From GCA-2729515 sp036336695 (GTDB lineage: Bacteria > Myxococcota_A > UBA9160 > SMWR01): a stretch of 57,669 nucleotides of DNA. Position 1 is the stretch's first letter. Each line of letters starts with the position of its first letter. Positions 17,595-26,441 of this stretch are shown here, one piece after another. The translations under genes were made by a program, and so were the position numbers. Below the pieces are notes generated by a model, which was not told the DNA's origin, did not search any database, and saw only the letters and a program-made list of their open reading frames with translations. Where the stretch lies: assembly GCA_036336695.1 (NCBI GenBank), contig JAYZFQ010000093.1, positions 1 through 57,669 of the forward strand, given 5' to 3'.

Positions 17595-19073
17595 ATGAGC
17601 GAGAAAGACTGGAAACCGCACCTCGACGAACTCGAACGCCGGAGGGCCGCGGCCCGCGCGATGGGCGGCGAAGAGCGCATCGAGCGCCTGATGACCCAGC
17701 GGGGCAAACTCGACGCCCGCACCCGGCTCGACCTGTTGTTCGACGAAGGGAGCTTCGTCGAGCTGGGTCCTCTGACCGGGGGAGACCGCGTCCCGGGTGA
17801 CGCCCTGGTTGCCGGGTTCGGCCGGGTGGCGGGACGCACGGTCTTCGCCGCCGCCGAGGACTTCACGGTGCTGGGCGGGTCGATCGGTTCCGGCTCGATG
17901 GCGAAACGCTACCGGATCTGCCAGCTCGCTCTTCAGGAAGGGGCGCCCCTGGTCTTCCTGCTCGACGGCGCGGGACATCGCCTGACGGATACCGGCGGCG
18001 GCGGGCGCGCTCCGAACGACCTGCTTGCCCTGGCCGACTGCGCGGGCCAGATCCCCATGGTCTGCCTGGTCCTGGGCGCCTCCGCAGGCCACGGCGCTCT
18101 CACGTCGCCCCTGTCGGACTTCACGATCATGACCGAGGCGGCATCGATGTTCACGGGCGGACCGCCGCTCGTGAAGGCCGCCCTGGGCCAGGACGTGACG
18201 AAGGAGGAACTGGGTGGCCCGGAGATCTGCGCGGAGATCGCCGGAACGGCCCACAACGTGGTGCCCGACGACCCGGCCGCGATTGCCATGGCACGACGCT
18301 ACCTCCAGTTCTTCCCCCAGAACCGCACGGAACCGGCGCCTCGGCACGACGGTCCGGACACCGACCCCCGGCTGCTGGAGACGATCCTCGAACTGATTCC
18401 GCCCGACGACCGCAAGCCGTACCGGATGCACGACGTGCTCGGCCTGCTCGTGGACGAAGGGAACTTCCTCGAGATCCAGCCGAAATACGGAACGACCCTC
18501 ATCACCGCGCTCGCCCACCTCGGTGGCAACGCCGTCGCCATCGTCGCCAACGAACCCGCCGTGCGCGGTGGAGCCGTCGACAGCGCCGCTGCCATCAAGG
18601 CCATGGATTTCATCGAAACGGCCGACGCCTTCAACCTTCCCCTCGTCTTCCTCGCCGACAATCCGGGGGTGATGGCGGGAACCAAGGCCGAGCGCGAGGG
18701 CATCCTCAAGTGGGGCGGGAAGATGTTCAAGGCACAGCGCCGGGCCACGGTCCCGAAACTCCACGTGACGTTCCGCAAGGCGTTCGGGTTCGGCGCCACG
18801 ACGATGGCGCAGAACCCCTTCGACGAGCAGACGCTCACCCTCGCCTTCCCGAACCTCACGATGAGTTCCATGCCCGCCGCTTCGGGCGGCCGCGCATCCG
18901 GACTCGGCGAGAAGGACCAGGCCGAGGTCGAACGCATTCAGGCGGGAGGGCCCTGGGGAATGGCTGCGGCCATGGCCTACGACGACGTGATCGATCCCCG
19001 CGAGCTCCGCAACGCACTGATCCACGGCCTGTCCCTGGCGGAGGGACGGCTCGGAAGCCCGCCCACGGAATAG
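17595..19073 (+). CDS. Acyl-CoA carboxylase carboxyltransferase (beta) subunit
   Basis: A 492-residue carboxyltransferase of the PccB/MccB family, which transfers CO2 from carboxybiotin to an acyl-CoA. The two crotonase-like halves are visible. The N-half has 'ERIERLMTQRGKLDARTRLDLLFDEGSF', 'LGGSIGSGSMAKR' (family 'GGS.G...G.K'), 'LDGAGHRL' and 'GPPLVKAALGQDVTKEELGG'. The C-half has 'FLADNPGVMAGTKAEREGIL', 'GKMFKAQRRATVPKLHV' and 'RASGLGEKDQAEVE'. The usual CoA-binding glycine residues are present. No biotin carboxylase or biotin carrier gene is adjacent, so partners must be encoded elsewhere. It could handle propionyl-CoA released from steroid degradation, but subunit specificity cannot be read here. 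Confidence 0.9.
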   Translation: MSEKDWKPHLDELERRRAAARAMGGEERIERLMTQRGKLDARTRLDLLFDEGSFVELGPLTGGDRVPGDALVAGFGRVAGRTVFAAAEDFTVLGGSIGSGSMAKRYRICQLALQEGAPLVFLLDGAGHRLTDTGGGGRAPNDLLALADCAGQIPMVCLVLGASAGHGALTSPLSDFTIMTEAASMFTGGPPLVKAALGQDVTKEELGGPEICAEIAGTAHNVVPDDPAAIAMARRYLQFFPQNRTEPAPRHDGPDTDPRLLETILELIPPDDRKPYRMHDVLGLLVDEGNFLEIQPKYGTTLITALAHLGGNAVAIVANEPAVRGGAVDSAAAIKAMDFIETADAFNLPLVFLADNPGVMAGTKAEREGILKWGGKMFKAQRRATVPKLHVTFRKAFGFGATTMAQNPFDEQTLTLAFPNLTMSSMPAASGGRASGLGEKDQAEVERIQAGGPWGMAAAMAYDDVIDPRELRNALIHGLSLAEGRLGSPPTE

Positions 19074-19107
19074 CGGCGAACCGCACGAGGTTCCGAACTA
19101 CCAGCGT

Positions 19108-20340
19108 ATGTCGAACTTGCAACCCGGACCGCGCCCGGAATGGGTTCAGCGCTTCAACGCCGTTGGCGACCCCGCGTGGATCTCCATCGACGGCGCCGCC
19201 CTGATCGAAGAGGCCTGCGCTCGGACCGGTCTTTCCGACTTTGGCGGCGATTCCTGGCGCGCCGGTTACGACGTTTTCGTCGCGGCGCTCGAAAACGAAG
19301 CACAACTCAACCTGGTCGGACGGGTCTTGGCACGCTCCGACCTGCTCAACTGGCTCGAAAATCGCCTCCGCATCGCCGAAACCGTCAAGCGCAACCCCGA
19401 AATCTCCGGCGAGCGGGTCGAAGCCCCGATCTTCATCACGGGCCTGCCGCGGACGGGCACGTCGATCCTTCACGAACTACTCGGACAGGACCCGGCCCAC
19501 CGGGTGCCCCTGGCCTGGGAGGTGCGTTACCCGGTTCCGCCGCCCGAGACGCAGACCTACGACACGGACCCCCGTATCGCGCGCGCCGACGAGGACATCC
19601 GTTTGTGGTGCGACATCGTCCCCGAGTACGACAGCATGCACGAACTGGGCGGGCGGATTCCCGTCGAGTGCGTGCAGCTGATGGCCCACGAGTTTCGGAG
19701 CGACGAACTTCCCGGCCGCCACCTGGTTCCCTCCTATTCGGCATGGCTTGCTGGCGCCGACCTCGAACCCGCCTACGCCTTTCACAAGCGCATGCTGCAG
19801 CTCCTCCAGTGGCGCTGTCCTGGCGACCGGTGGGTCCTGAAAGCGCCCTCGCACCTTCCGGCCCTCGCGCCGCTGCTCGCCGTCTATCCCGATGCCCGCA
19901 TCGTGCACACGCACCGCGACCCCCTCAAAGTACTTCCCTCGGTGGCGAGCATCCTCTTCTCGACGGCCTGGGTGCGTTCGGATGCGGTGGACGCCGAGCA
20001 GGTTCTCGGTTGGTTCACCGGCGAGACGTGCCGCTACCTCCTCGACAGCGCCGAGGCCGTCCGGGAGAGCGGCGTTGCCGCACCGAGCCAGTTCTGCGAT
20101 GTGCGCTACGCCGACCTCATGCGCGACCCGTTCGAAACGCTCTCCGGCGTCTACCGCCACTACGGAATCCCCTTCACCCCCGAGGCCGAGGGCGCCATGC
20201 GCGGCTACCTCGACGCGAAGCCCAAGGGCAAACACGGCGCCCACCGCTACGCCTTCGAGCACACGGGGCTCGACAAGCAGGAAGAGCGGAAGCGTTTCGC
20301 CGACTACCTCGAAAAGTACGGTGTGCCCGCGGAGGAATGA
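19108..20340 (+). CDS. PAPS-dependent sulfotransferase family protein
   Basis: A 410-residue sulfotransferase-like protein. The 5'-phosphosulfate loop is 'GLPRTGTS' at residues 112-119, and the 3'-phosphate site is 'HTHRDPLKVLPSVAS' with Arg270; 'WVLKAPSHLPAL' precedes it. This is the family found in many actinobacterial lipid clusters, including Rv3529c of the KstR regulon, and members transfer sulfate from PAPS or have unknown roles. ATG 19108 is the first start after the carboxyltransferase stop (34 bases). The stop (TGA 20338) overlaps an upstream ATG of the next gene. Sulfation of a steroid or lipid hydroxyl is plausible but unproven. Confidence 0.85.
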   Translation: MSNLQPGPRPEWVQRFNAVGDPAWISIDGAALIEEACARTGLSDFGGDSWRAGYDVFVAALENEAQLNLVGRVLARSDLLNWLENRLRIAETVKRNPEISGERVEAPIFITGLPRTGTSILHELLGQDPAHRVPLAWEVRYPVPPPETQTYDTDPRIARADEDIRLWCDIVPEYDSMHELGGRIPVECVQLMAHEFRSDELPGRHLVPSYSAWLAGADLEPAYAFHKRMLQLLQWRCPGDRWVLKAPSHLPALAPLLAVYPDARIVHTHRDPLKVLPSVASILFSTAWVRSDAVDAEQVLGWFTGETCRYLLDSAEAVRESGVAAPSQFCDVRYADLMRDPFETLSGVYRHYGIPFTPEAEGAMRGYLDAKPKGKHGAHRYAFEHTGLDKQEERKRFADYLEKYGVPAEE

Positions 20341-20342
20341 CG

Positions 20343-20744
20343 ATGGCCACGGCCGAAGCGAGCAAACGAACGATCCGCAACTACTTCGAAAAGATGGGCT
20401 CGGGAGATCCGGACACTGCAAGCCTCTTCACGGAGGACGTCACGTGGTGGGTCCCTCCGAGTTCGCCGCTCGGCGGCACCCACGAGGGGCGCGACGCTGT
20501 CCTTGCCTTGATGGCCCAAGGGGTGCACCTCTACGACCGGAGCACGCCGATGCAGGTCCAGATTGGCGACATGGTCGCGGAGGACGACCGGGTCTGCGTC
20601 CAGCTCGTCATCCGGGCGCGGACCGCCAAGGGCGAGGACTACGAGAACCACTACCACTTTGCGTTCCAACTGCGCGACGACAAGATCTGCGCCGTCCGGG
20701 AGTACGTGGACACCCTCTATGCCCAGCGCAAGCTCTTCGATTGA
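20343..20744 (+). CDS. SnoaL/NTF2-like small protein
   Basis: A 133-residue protein with a SnoaL-type NTF2-like fold: an N-terminal helix ('RTIRNYFEKMGSGDPDTASL'), then 'FTEDVTWWVPPS', 'GTHEGRDAVLALM', and a curved sheet ending 'ICAVREYVDTLYA'. Members include ketosteroid isomerase-like enzymes, polyketide cyclases and limonene-epoxide hydrolases. ATG 20343 is chosen because GGAGGA lies six bases upstream; an ATG at 20337 overlapping the sulfotransferase stop sits one base from the same site and is less likely. It is followed eight bases later by an SDR. A role in isomerisation or hydration of a small hydrophobic substrate is possible. Confidence 0.82.
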   Translation: MATAEASKRTIRNYFEKMGSGDPDTASLFTEDVTWWVPPSSPLGGTHEGRDAVLALMAQGVHLYDRSTPMQVQIGDMVAEDDRVCVQLVIRARTAKGEDYENHYHFAFQLRDDKICAVREYVDTLYAQRKLFD

Positions 20745-20751
20745 GGCCCTC

Positions 20752-21528
20752 ATGACGAATCTGGAAAATCGCGTCGCCGTCGTGACGGGTGCCGGTGCCG
20801 GCATTGGACGCGCGACCGCACTGCGGCTGGCCCGAGCCGGTGCCGCTGTCGTCGTCAACGACATCGACGCGGCGGCCGCAGACCACACCGTCGCCGCGGT
20901 TCGCGACGCCGGGGGCCGGGCCGACGCCTGCCCCGGAGACGTCACCCAGCCGGGCGCGGCCGACGCACTGGTCGCTCGAGCCGTCGAGTGTTTCGGCTCC
21001 CTGTCGATCTTTCACGCGAATGCCGGAGGCGCTCGCCCGGAACCCATGGACGGCATGACCGATGCCGCGTATCGCGAGATCATGGCGCTCAACTTCGACG
21101 CCGTCTGGTCGGGGACCCAGGCAGCGCTCCGCGTGATGCTCCCAGCAGGCGGCGGCGCGATCGTCGTGACGTCATCGGGAGCCGCCGTCAGCGCCGAACC
21201 GGGTCTGGCCGCCTACGGAGCGGCCAAGGCCGCCGTGATTTCACTCGTACGCAACCTGGCCGTGGAATACGCGGGCCGGGGCATTCGCGCCAATGCAGTG
21301 GTTCCCGGCCCGATCGAAACGGTGCAGATGCGCGCGTGGCTGGACAGCCTGCCCGACCGGGGTGCGGGTTTCGGAGCGCGGGTGCCCGCGGGAAGACTCG
21401 GGCGACCGGAAGAAATCGCCGAGGCGGTCCTGTTCCTGGCGTCCGACGCCGCGTCCTTCGTCAACGGCGTGGCGCTTCCCGTCGATGGGGGCGTCGTAGC
21501 GCGGCTCGCGTCCCCCACGGCCGGCTGA
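20752..21528 (+). CDS. Short-chain dehydrogenase/reductase
   Basis: A 258-residue classical SDR: TGAGAGIG near residues 13-20, 'VVNDIDAAAAD' with Asp for NAD(H), a variant 'HANAGG' in place of NNAG, Ser in 'IVVTSSGAAVSAE' and the YGAAK active site near 154. ATG 20752 is chosen, seven bases after the SnoaL-like stop, and matches the usual N-terminal length. The substitution of the first Asn by His at the NNAG site ('FHANAGG') is seen in a minority of SDRs. It ends the plus-strand run before a convergent LLM gene. Its substrate is unknown. Confidence 0.87.
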   Translation: MTNLENRVAVVTGAGAGIGRATALRLARAGAAVVVNDIDAAAADHTVAAVRDAGGRADACPGDVTQPGAADALVARAVECFGSLSIFHANAGGARPEPMDGMTDAAYREIMALNFDAVWSGTQAALRVMLPAGGGAIVVTSSGAAVSAEPGLAAYGAAKAAVISLVRNLAVEYAGRGIRANAVVPGPIETVQMRAWLDSLPDRGAGFGARVPAGRLGRPEEIAEAVLFLASDAASFVNGVALPVDGGVVARLASPTAG

Positions 21529-21536
21529 ACCGGGCC

Positions 21537-22535
21537 TCAGGTCTCCGGCGGACGTTCGACGTAGGGCAGCACCTTCGCGGCGTAGAGTTCGAGACTCTCC
21601 CAGGCGAACTCGGGCGGCGTCCCGCCGCACAGGGGGTGCATGTGCGTGTCGGCGTAGGGCCCGCGCTCGGCGGCCCGCGCGATCAACTCTTCGGGGGTGA
21701 GGATGCGGAACTTGCCCCCCGCGCGGAGTTCCTCGACGCTGCCCGCGCCCGAATACACCACCGACTCCTGGCCCGGGAGCTGCCAGCTTGCGTAGACCAT
21801 CGCGTCGTGGAGCAGGTACTTCCCGATCTGGGACCAGGTGCGGTCCGGATCCGCGGAACAGAAGATGGTCTCGCCGGAGCCCGGCGACATCACATCGGGG
21901 TCTTCGACGCCGAGCCGCTCGCACTCGGAGAGGTACTCGTCGAGCACCTCCTGCTTGTTCACCGAGGATTGGAAGGGCAGCCCGAAACGCGCCGCACGGC
22001 GGGCGCCGACCTTGAGCGTTCCGCCCACGAAGATCGGCGGTTTCGGCCCGGTGACGGGGCGAGTCGTCATGTGCACCCGGCGGCCGTTCCAATCGAAGGG
22101 TTCTCCCGTCCAGGCCTTGCAGAGCACCTCGAGACACTCGTCCATGCGCTTCCCGCGCTGCGCCCATTCCTGTCCGAACATGGCGTATTCGTCGGGCCGG
22201 TAGCCGATCCCGACGGTCGTTCTGCAGCGACCGTCGCTGATGAGATCGAGCAGACAGAGGTCTTCAGCGAGCTTGACGGGATCGTAGAGCGGCAGCAGAA
22301 GCGCGCTGGCGACAATCGGGATCTCCCGGGTACACGCCGCGAAGCCGGCCATCAGCGTGACCGGCGAGGGCAGGAAACCGTCGGGGTCGGCGTGGTGTTC
22401 GGAAGTCACCAGGCTATCGAAGCCCTTCTCGTCGGCCCACGCCGCCATTTCGAGCGCTGCAGCGCAGAGATCCCGGGAACTCGCAGGCGAGAAGGAGGGC
22501 GCGCGGAGATCGAAACGAAGCGCCGTGACTGACAT
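21537..22535 (-). CDS. LLM-class flavin/F420-dependent oxidoreductase
   Basis: A 332-residue luciferase-like TIM barrel: 'AAWADEKGFDSLVTSEHHAD' at the first strand-helix, 'IVASALLLPLYDPVKLAEDLCLLDLISDGRC' over the next two strands, 'GIGYRPDEYAMFG' and 'KPPIFVGGTLKVGARRAARFGLPF' near the phosphate-binding site. The open frame continues to 22676 but ATG 22535 gives the usual short N-terminus before the first strand. It is divergent from another LLM gene, with an 82-base gap. Cofactor (FMN or F420) and substrate cannot be told from sequence. Confidence 0.85.
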   Translation of the reverse strand: MSVTALRFDLRAPSFSPASSRDLCAAALEMAAWADEKGFDSLVTSEHHADPDGFLPSPVTLMAGFAACTREIPIVASALLLPLYDPVKLAEDLCLLDLISDGRCRTTVGIGYRPDEYAMFGQEWAQRGKRMDECLEVLCKAWTGEPFDWNGRRVHMTTRPVTGPKPPIFVGGTLKVGARRAARFGLPFQSSVNKQEVLDEYLSECERLGVEDPDVMSPGSGETIFCSADPDRTWSQIGKYLLHDAMVYASWQLPGQESVVYSGAGSVEELRAGGKFRILTPEELIARAAERGPYADTHMHPLCGGTPPEFAWESLELYAAKVLPYVERPPET

Positions 22536-22617
22536 CGCCGCAGGGTACACTAGCCACGAGATCGCCGGGACGAGAACCCGGGCCAAGTGCAGCGCATTCG
22601 TCGGAGGATCCCCAACC

Positions 22618-23586
22618 ATGGCCATCGAACTCTCTGCGGGTCTCCTGCCCCACCGCGACGCACCCCGGATCGCCAAACTCGCCGAAGATCTCGGTTACGC
22701 GCGCGTCTGGGTCTACGACTCACCGGCGCTGTACGGAGACGTCTGGATCACCCTGGCCCGGGCTGCAGAAGCAACTCAGCGCATCGGCCTCGGGACCGGC
22801 GTCATGGTGCCCCACCTGCGCCACGTGCTCGTCACGGCGAGCGCCCTGGCGAGTCTCGAAGAACTGGCACCGGGACGCACGACCCTCGCCATCGGCACGG
22901 GCTTCACGGCCCGGATGACCTTCGGCCAACGCCCGCTGCCCTGGAAGGACGTCGCGGATTACGTGCGCGCCCTCCGCGGCCTGCTGCGCGGGGAGACGGT
23001 CGCCTACCAGGGGACCCAGCTGCGTATGATGCACCCCGAAGAAACGGCTCCGCCGCGACCCATCGAAGTGCCGATCCTGATCGGGGCCAACGGTCCCAAA
23101 GGACTCGCGGTCGCGCGCGAACTCGGCGACGGCGTGATGTCGGTGGGAGTGCCCCAGCCCGGCTTCGCCCACAGCGCGATGCTCCAGACCGGCACGGTGC
23201 TCCAGGAGGGCGAGGACATGAGCACGCCCCGGGTCGTCGACGCCCTGGGCCCGACCGCCGCCGCCGGCTACCACGCCATCTACGAATCCGCCGGCGCCGC
23301 CGTCGACGACCTGCCGAACGGAAAGGCGTGGCGGGAAGAAATCGAGCGTTTTCCCGCCGATGTGCGCCACCTGCACGTGCACGAGGGACATTTCGTCCGG
23401 CTGTCCGACCTCGACCGACGGCACGTATCCCTGGACATCGCCGGTGGCGGCCTGGTGGGAACGCCGGAACAGATCCGCGAGAAGGCCGCCGCGCTCGAAG
23501 CCGCCGGCTGCACGGAAATCTTCTATGCCCCCATCGGCGACATCGAAGCCGAACTGCGCGCAATGGCGGCCGTACTGCTGGCCTAG
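22618..23586 (+). CDS. LLM-class F420-dependent oxidoreductase
   Basis: A 322-residue LLM-family barrel: 'KLAEDLGYARVWVYDSPALYGDVW', 'GTGVMVPHLRHVLVTASALASLEELAPGRTTLAIGTGF' over the following strands, and 'PILIGANGPKGLAVARELGDGVM' near the cofactor phosphate. The 'vyDSpaly.d.w' opening is common among predicted F420-dependent 5,10-methylene-H4MPT-reductase-like proteins. ATG 22618 follows GTCGGAGGATCC, so the start is well supported. The gene ends 18 bases before a convergent membrane-protein gene. It is the fourth LLM paralogue within 10 kb. Confidence 0.86.
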   Translation: MAIELSAGLLPHRDAPRIAKLAEDLGYARVWVYDSPALYGDVWITLARAAEATQRIGLGTGVMVPHLRHVLVTASALASLEELAPGRTTLAIGTGFTARMTFGQRPLPWKDVADYVRALRGLLRGETVAYQGTQLRMMHPEETAPPRPIEVPILIGANGPKGLAVARELGDGVMSVGVPQPGFAHSAMLQTGTVLQEGEDMSTPRVVDALGPTAAAGYHAIYESAGAAVDDLPNGKAWREEIERFPADVRHLHVHEGHFVRLSDLDRRHVSLDIAGGGLVGTPEQIREKAAALEAAGCTEIFYAPIGDIEAELRAMAAVLLA

Positions 23587-23604
23587 ACACTCGCGCGCGT
23601 GCGA

Positions 23605-25131
23605 TCAGGCGTGCTCCGCGCCCGTTGGGCCGGAACCGGCGCGGGCGAAACGCGCGTAGAGGCCAAGCACCACCCAGCACGACAGCATCGCGAACAGCAC
23701 GAGGTGGAACCCCGTGTTGTAGTTGAAACCGCGCCCCGAGTGGATGAGCAACGCGGTGAGGCTCGTGGGCACGAAGAAGAGCAGCAGCTTGACCTGCGAC
23801 CAGTCGCGTCGAACCAGTAGCCAGGCGAGGACGGGAAAGAACAGCCAGGCCGAGAACGGAAACTCCACGTGGTTCGGACCCAGCCCGAACCGCACCGGGG
23901 TCGTGTCGCTGAAGATGCGCACGATGCGCTTGCCCAGAATTTCGGCGTACCAGGCGGGATCTTCACGAATCTGGTGGAGAATCGCATCGCGCAGAATCAG
24001 GTTGTAGGCGGGCAATGTTTCGGGCTTGATTCGGTAGGGCGCATTGCCCTCTTCGAAGTTCCAGAGCAGGTAGCTCTTCGGAACGAGCTTGTAGTCCGTC
24101 CCGAACCGGATGTTCACCCGGGGGATCGCGAAGCGGTAGGCGGCGCGGTCCGACCACTTGTGTCCATACTTTCGATCGAAATCGCTGAGTCCGCACCAGA
24201 CAGGATGCCAGAGCGAGTGGTACCGGTTGCGGGCGCCCTGGTACGGGGTTCCTCCCGCGGCTTCGACCGTGCGAACCGACTCTGCGAACTGGTGATCCCA
24301 GTAACGCGACCACGCAGCCGTGGTTCCCGCGAACGAGACCGCGAGCAAACCGCAGAGCGCCGCCCGCCTGCGCCACCCCCCGCTGGCGAAGAGGCAGCAG
24401 GCCGCCACCGAAATCACGATGAGGGCCGGCGTCGGGCGCACCTCGCGGGCGGTTGCCAGGAACACCCCGGCAAGCACCGGAATTCCGAGAAGGAGGCGCG
24501 CGGAGGAGCGGCGGAGGATCAGGGGAGAGCACAGCGCGAGCGCCAGCAGCGCCGTTGCGATCTGATAGCCATGAACGTTGTTCTGGACGTAGACCTCCCG
24601 TAACAGGAATGGATTGGCGCCGAAGAGCGCAACGAGCACGACGGCGAAGAGCCGATGCTGTTGCAGGGAAAAGGCGACGAAGAGCGCCAACAACGCAAGG
24701 GTCAAGAAGATGCGGTTGAAGGCCTGGAGCGTGACACCTCGTGGCGTGCCCCGCAGCCATGCATCCGGATAGAGCAGGAAGATCTTCCCGAGGTCTCCCG
24801 TCCGCACGAAGGCATAGGACTCGTTGACGAGTCCAGGACTGTCGAGCAGCGCGTGCGCCGCCTCTCCCGAGTACTCCAACTCGAGACCGGGCGGTTCGAT
24901 GGAAAGCGGAAACTTGCCCGTGTAATAGAAGAAATAGAAGAAACGCTGGGAGAGCCCCGGATACAACCCCCGAGATCCGCTGATCCCGTAGGTGGTGTCG
25001 AGTTCGGCACGGCGCTCGAAGGAGATCGCCTGCCAGCCAACGATCGCGAGACAACCGGCCAACAGGAAAACCGCGCTGGCCTTGCGTCCGAGTCGCAAGC
25101 TCTCCGGGTCTTCCAGCCGAAGCCGGAACAC
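23605..25131 (-). CDS. Multi-pass membrane protein of unknown function
   Basis: I do not recognise this 508-residue protein. After a short cytoplasmic N-terminus, a hydrophobic segment (about residues 19-38) is followed by a roughly 95-residue probably extracytoplasmic stretch ending '...GKIFLLYPDAWLRGTP'. Then come about six helices ('RIFLTLALLALFVAF', 'FAVVLVALFGANPFLL', 'ATALLALALCSPLI' and others), a 170-residue polar region with many aromatic residues, and three C-terminal helices. This layout resembles GT-C-type glycosyltransferase-like proteins but lacks a clear DxD in the first loop. GTG 25131 (after GAGGAG) is preferred; TTG 25155 adds eight residues. It stands alone between convergent and co-directional neighbours. 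Confidence 0.7.
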   Translation of the reverse strand: MFRLRLEDPESLRLGRKASAVFLLAGCLAIVGWQAISFERRAELDTTYGISGSRGLYPGLSQRFFYFFYYTGKFPLSIEPPGLELEYSGEAAHALLDSPGLVNESYAFVRTGDLGKIFLLYPDAWLRGTPRGVTLQAFNRIFLTLALLALFVAFSLQQHRLFAVVLVALFGANPFLLREVYVQNNVHGYQIATALLALALCSPLILRRSSARLLLGIPVLAGVFLATAREVRPTPALIVISVAACCLFASGGWRRRAALCGLLAVSFAGTTAAWSRYWDHQFAESVRTVEAAGGTPYQGARNRYHSLWHPVWCGLSDFDRKYGHKWSDRAAYRFAIPRVNIRFGTDYKLVPKSYLLWNFEEGNAPYRIKPETLPAYNLILRDAILHQIREDPAWYAEILGKRIVRIFSDTTPVRFGLGPNHVEFPFSAWLFFPVLAWLLVRRDWSQVKLLLFFVPTSLTALLIHSGRGFNYNTGFHLVLFAMLSCWVVLGLYARFARAGSGPTGAEHA

Positions 25132-25221
25132 TGAACTCCTCGACCCACCGCTCAATCTGCGCTTCCCCGATTCTCCGCGAACATTCTCCCGCTCGAACCG
25201 CCGCCCGGGGGCGCCGTCCGA

Positions 25222-26430
25222 CTACGCCGACTCCGCCTCCGACGCGGGGCGGGGGGTCGTAATGAAACGCGCGTTGTCGCGCATGATGCGGCGGACATCG
25301 CCCTCTGAAAAGCCTTCGAGGTCCTTCAAGAAATCGAGGGGCCGCTGCAGTCCCTCGGCGTGGGGGAAATCCGAGCCGAACAGGACATGGTCCGCACCGA
25401 TCAGGTCCACGAGCCCGCGGATGTCATCCTCGAAGAACGGCGCCACCCAGACGTGGCGCCGGAAGGTGTCTCGGGGGTCCTCGGCCAGCAGCTCCGGCAT
25501 CTGGCCGTAAGCCTTCTCCATGTTCTTGAACAGCCAGGGAACCCAGAAAGCCCCACACTCGACGGTCGCAACACGGACGTTGGGAAAACGCCGAAAGACT
25601 CCATGGGCGATCAGGGCCGCAAGCGTGTCCATGATGTAGCGACCCTGCTGGGTCATCATGCCGAGCAGGAAGCCACCCCGGAAGCCCTCCATCTGGCGCG
25701 GCGACTCCCACTTGGAGGTCGTGTAGTACCCCGTGTCGCCGGTATGGAAAGCCACCGTCACCCCTGCCTCGGCAATGCGCGCCCAGAAGGGATCGTGTTC
25801 CGGGTCGCCCGGCGAGGTGGTGCGCCCCCCGCCCTTCGGCACCGGTGCCGGTCGCAGGTAGACCACCCGGGCCCCCCGCTCGAGCACCCACTCGAGTTGC
25901 TCGACCGCTCGCCCGGTATCCGCCAGCGACAGCATCGGAACCCCGAAGAGACGCTCCTTGTAGGCGAAGCCCCAGTCTTCGTGGAGCCACTGGTTGAAGC
26001 CGTGGAGTGCAGCGTGGGTCGCCTCGGGATCGTGCGACAACGGTTGCTCGATCCCGCAGCCGAGCGTGGGGAAGAGCAGTGCGGCCTCGAGGCCCTGCTC
26101 ATCGAGTACGGCGAGACGCGCATCGCGGTCCCGGTAGGACGGCCGGATCGGCTCGATGTTGCCCATGAAGAGTTCGGCCATGGACTTCCCCTCCGGGTTC
26201 ACGCCGCGAAAGTAGTCCTCGAGAACACCGGGCTTCGTTACCGGGTCGAACGTGGGATTCGGAATGAACTTGTCCAGCTTGCCTGCCACGAGAATCCGTC
26301 GCCTGCCGTTTCGCTCCACCCACTCGACCGCGCGCTTCTGCATTCTGCGATCCACGTGGCGGGTGAACGCATCCTCGTGCTCGTAGTAGTGGTTGTCGGC
26401 ATCGAAGGGAGAAAAGGGGAGTTCACCCAT
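25222..26430 (-). CDS. Amidohydrolase-2 family TIM-barrel hydrolase
   Basis: A 402-residue member of the amidohydrolase-related (ACMSD/Amidohydro_2) family. The metal-binding opening reads 'FSPFDADNHYYEHEDAFTRHVD'; 'VTVAFHTGDTGYY' carries a conserved His near the middle; and 'HVLFGSDFPHAEGLQRPLDF' near residue 360 supplies the C-terminal Asp. The open frame extends well upstream, but ATG 26430 has AGGAGG at a normal distance and gives the standard start, so the longer form is rejected. Its start is 11 bases after the stop of the phosphotransferase-like gene, so the two form an operon. Such enzymes act as decarboxylases or hydrolases on ring or CoA compounds; relatives are common in actinobacterial steroid-type clusters. 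Confidence 0.87.
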   Translation of the reverse strand: MGELPFSPFDADNHYYEHEDAFTRHVDRRMQKRAVEWVERNGRRRILVAGKLDKFIPNPTFDPVTKPGVLEDYFRGVNPEGKSMAELFMGNIEPIRPSYRDRDARLAVLDEQGLEAALLFPTLGCGIEQPLSHDPEATHAALHGFNQWLHEDWGFAYKERLFGVPMLSLADTGRAVEQLEWVLERGARVVYLRPAPVPKGGGRTTSPGDPEHDPFWARIAEAGVTVAFHTGDTGYYTTSKWESPRQMEGFRGGFLLGMMTQQGRYIMDTLAALIAHGVFRRFPNVRVATVECGAFWVPWLFKNMEKAYGQMPELLAEDPRDTFRRHVWVAPFFEDDIRGLVDLIGADHVLFGSDFPHAEGLQRPLDFLKDLEGFSEGDVRRIMRDNARFITTPRPASEAESA

Positions 26431-26441
26431 CAGAGGTCCTC

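Noticed and set aside
16673..17866. N-terminal extension of the methyltransferase frame
   Set aside because: The extended part is antisense to the EchA19-like gene; the normal methyltransferase starts at 16672.
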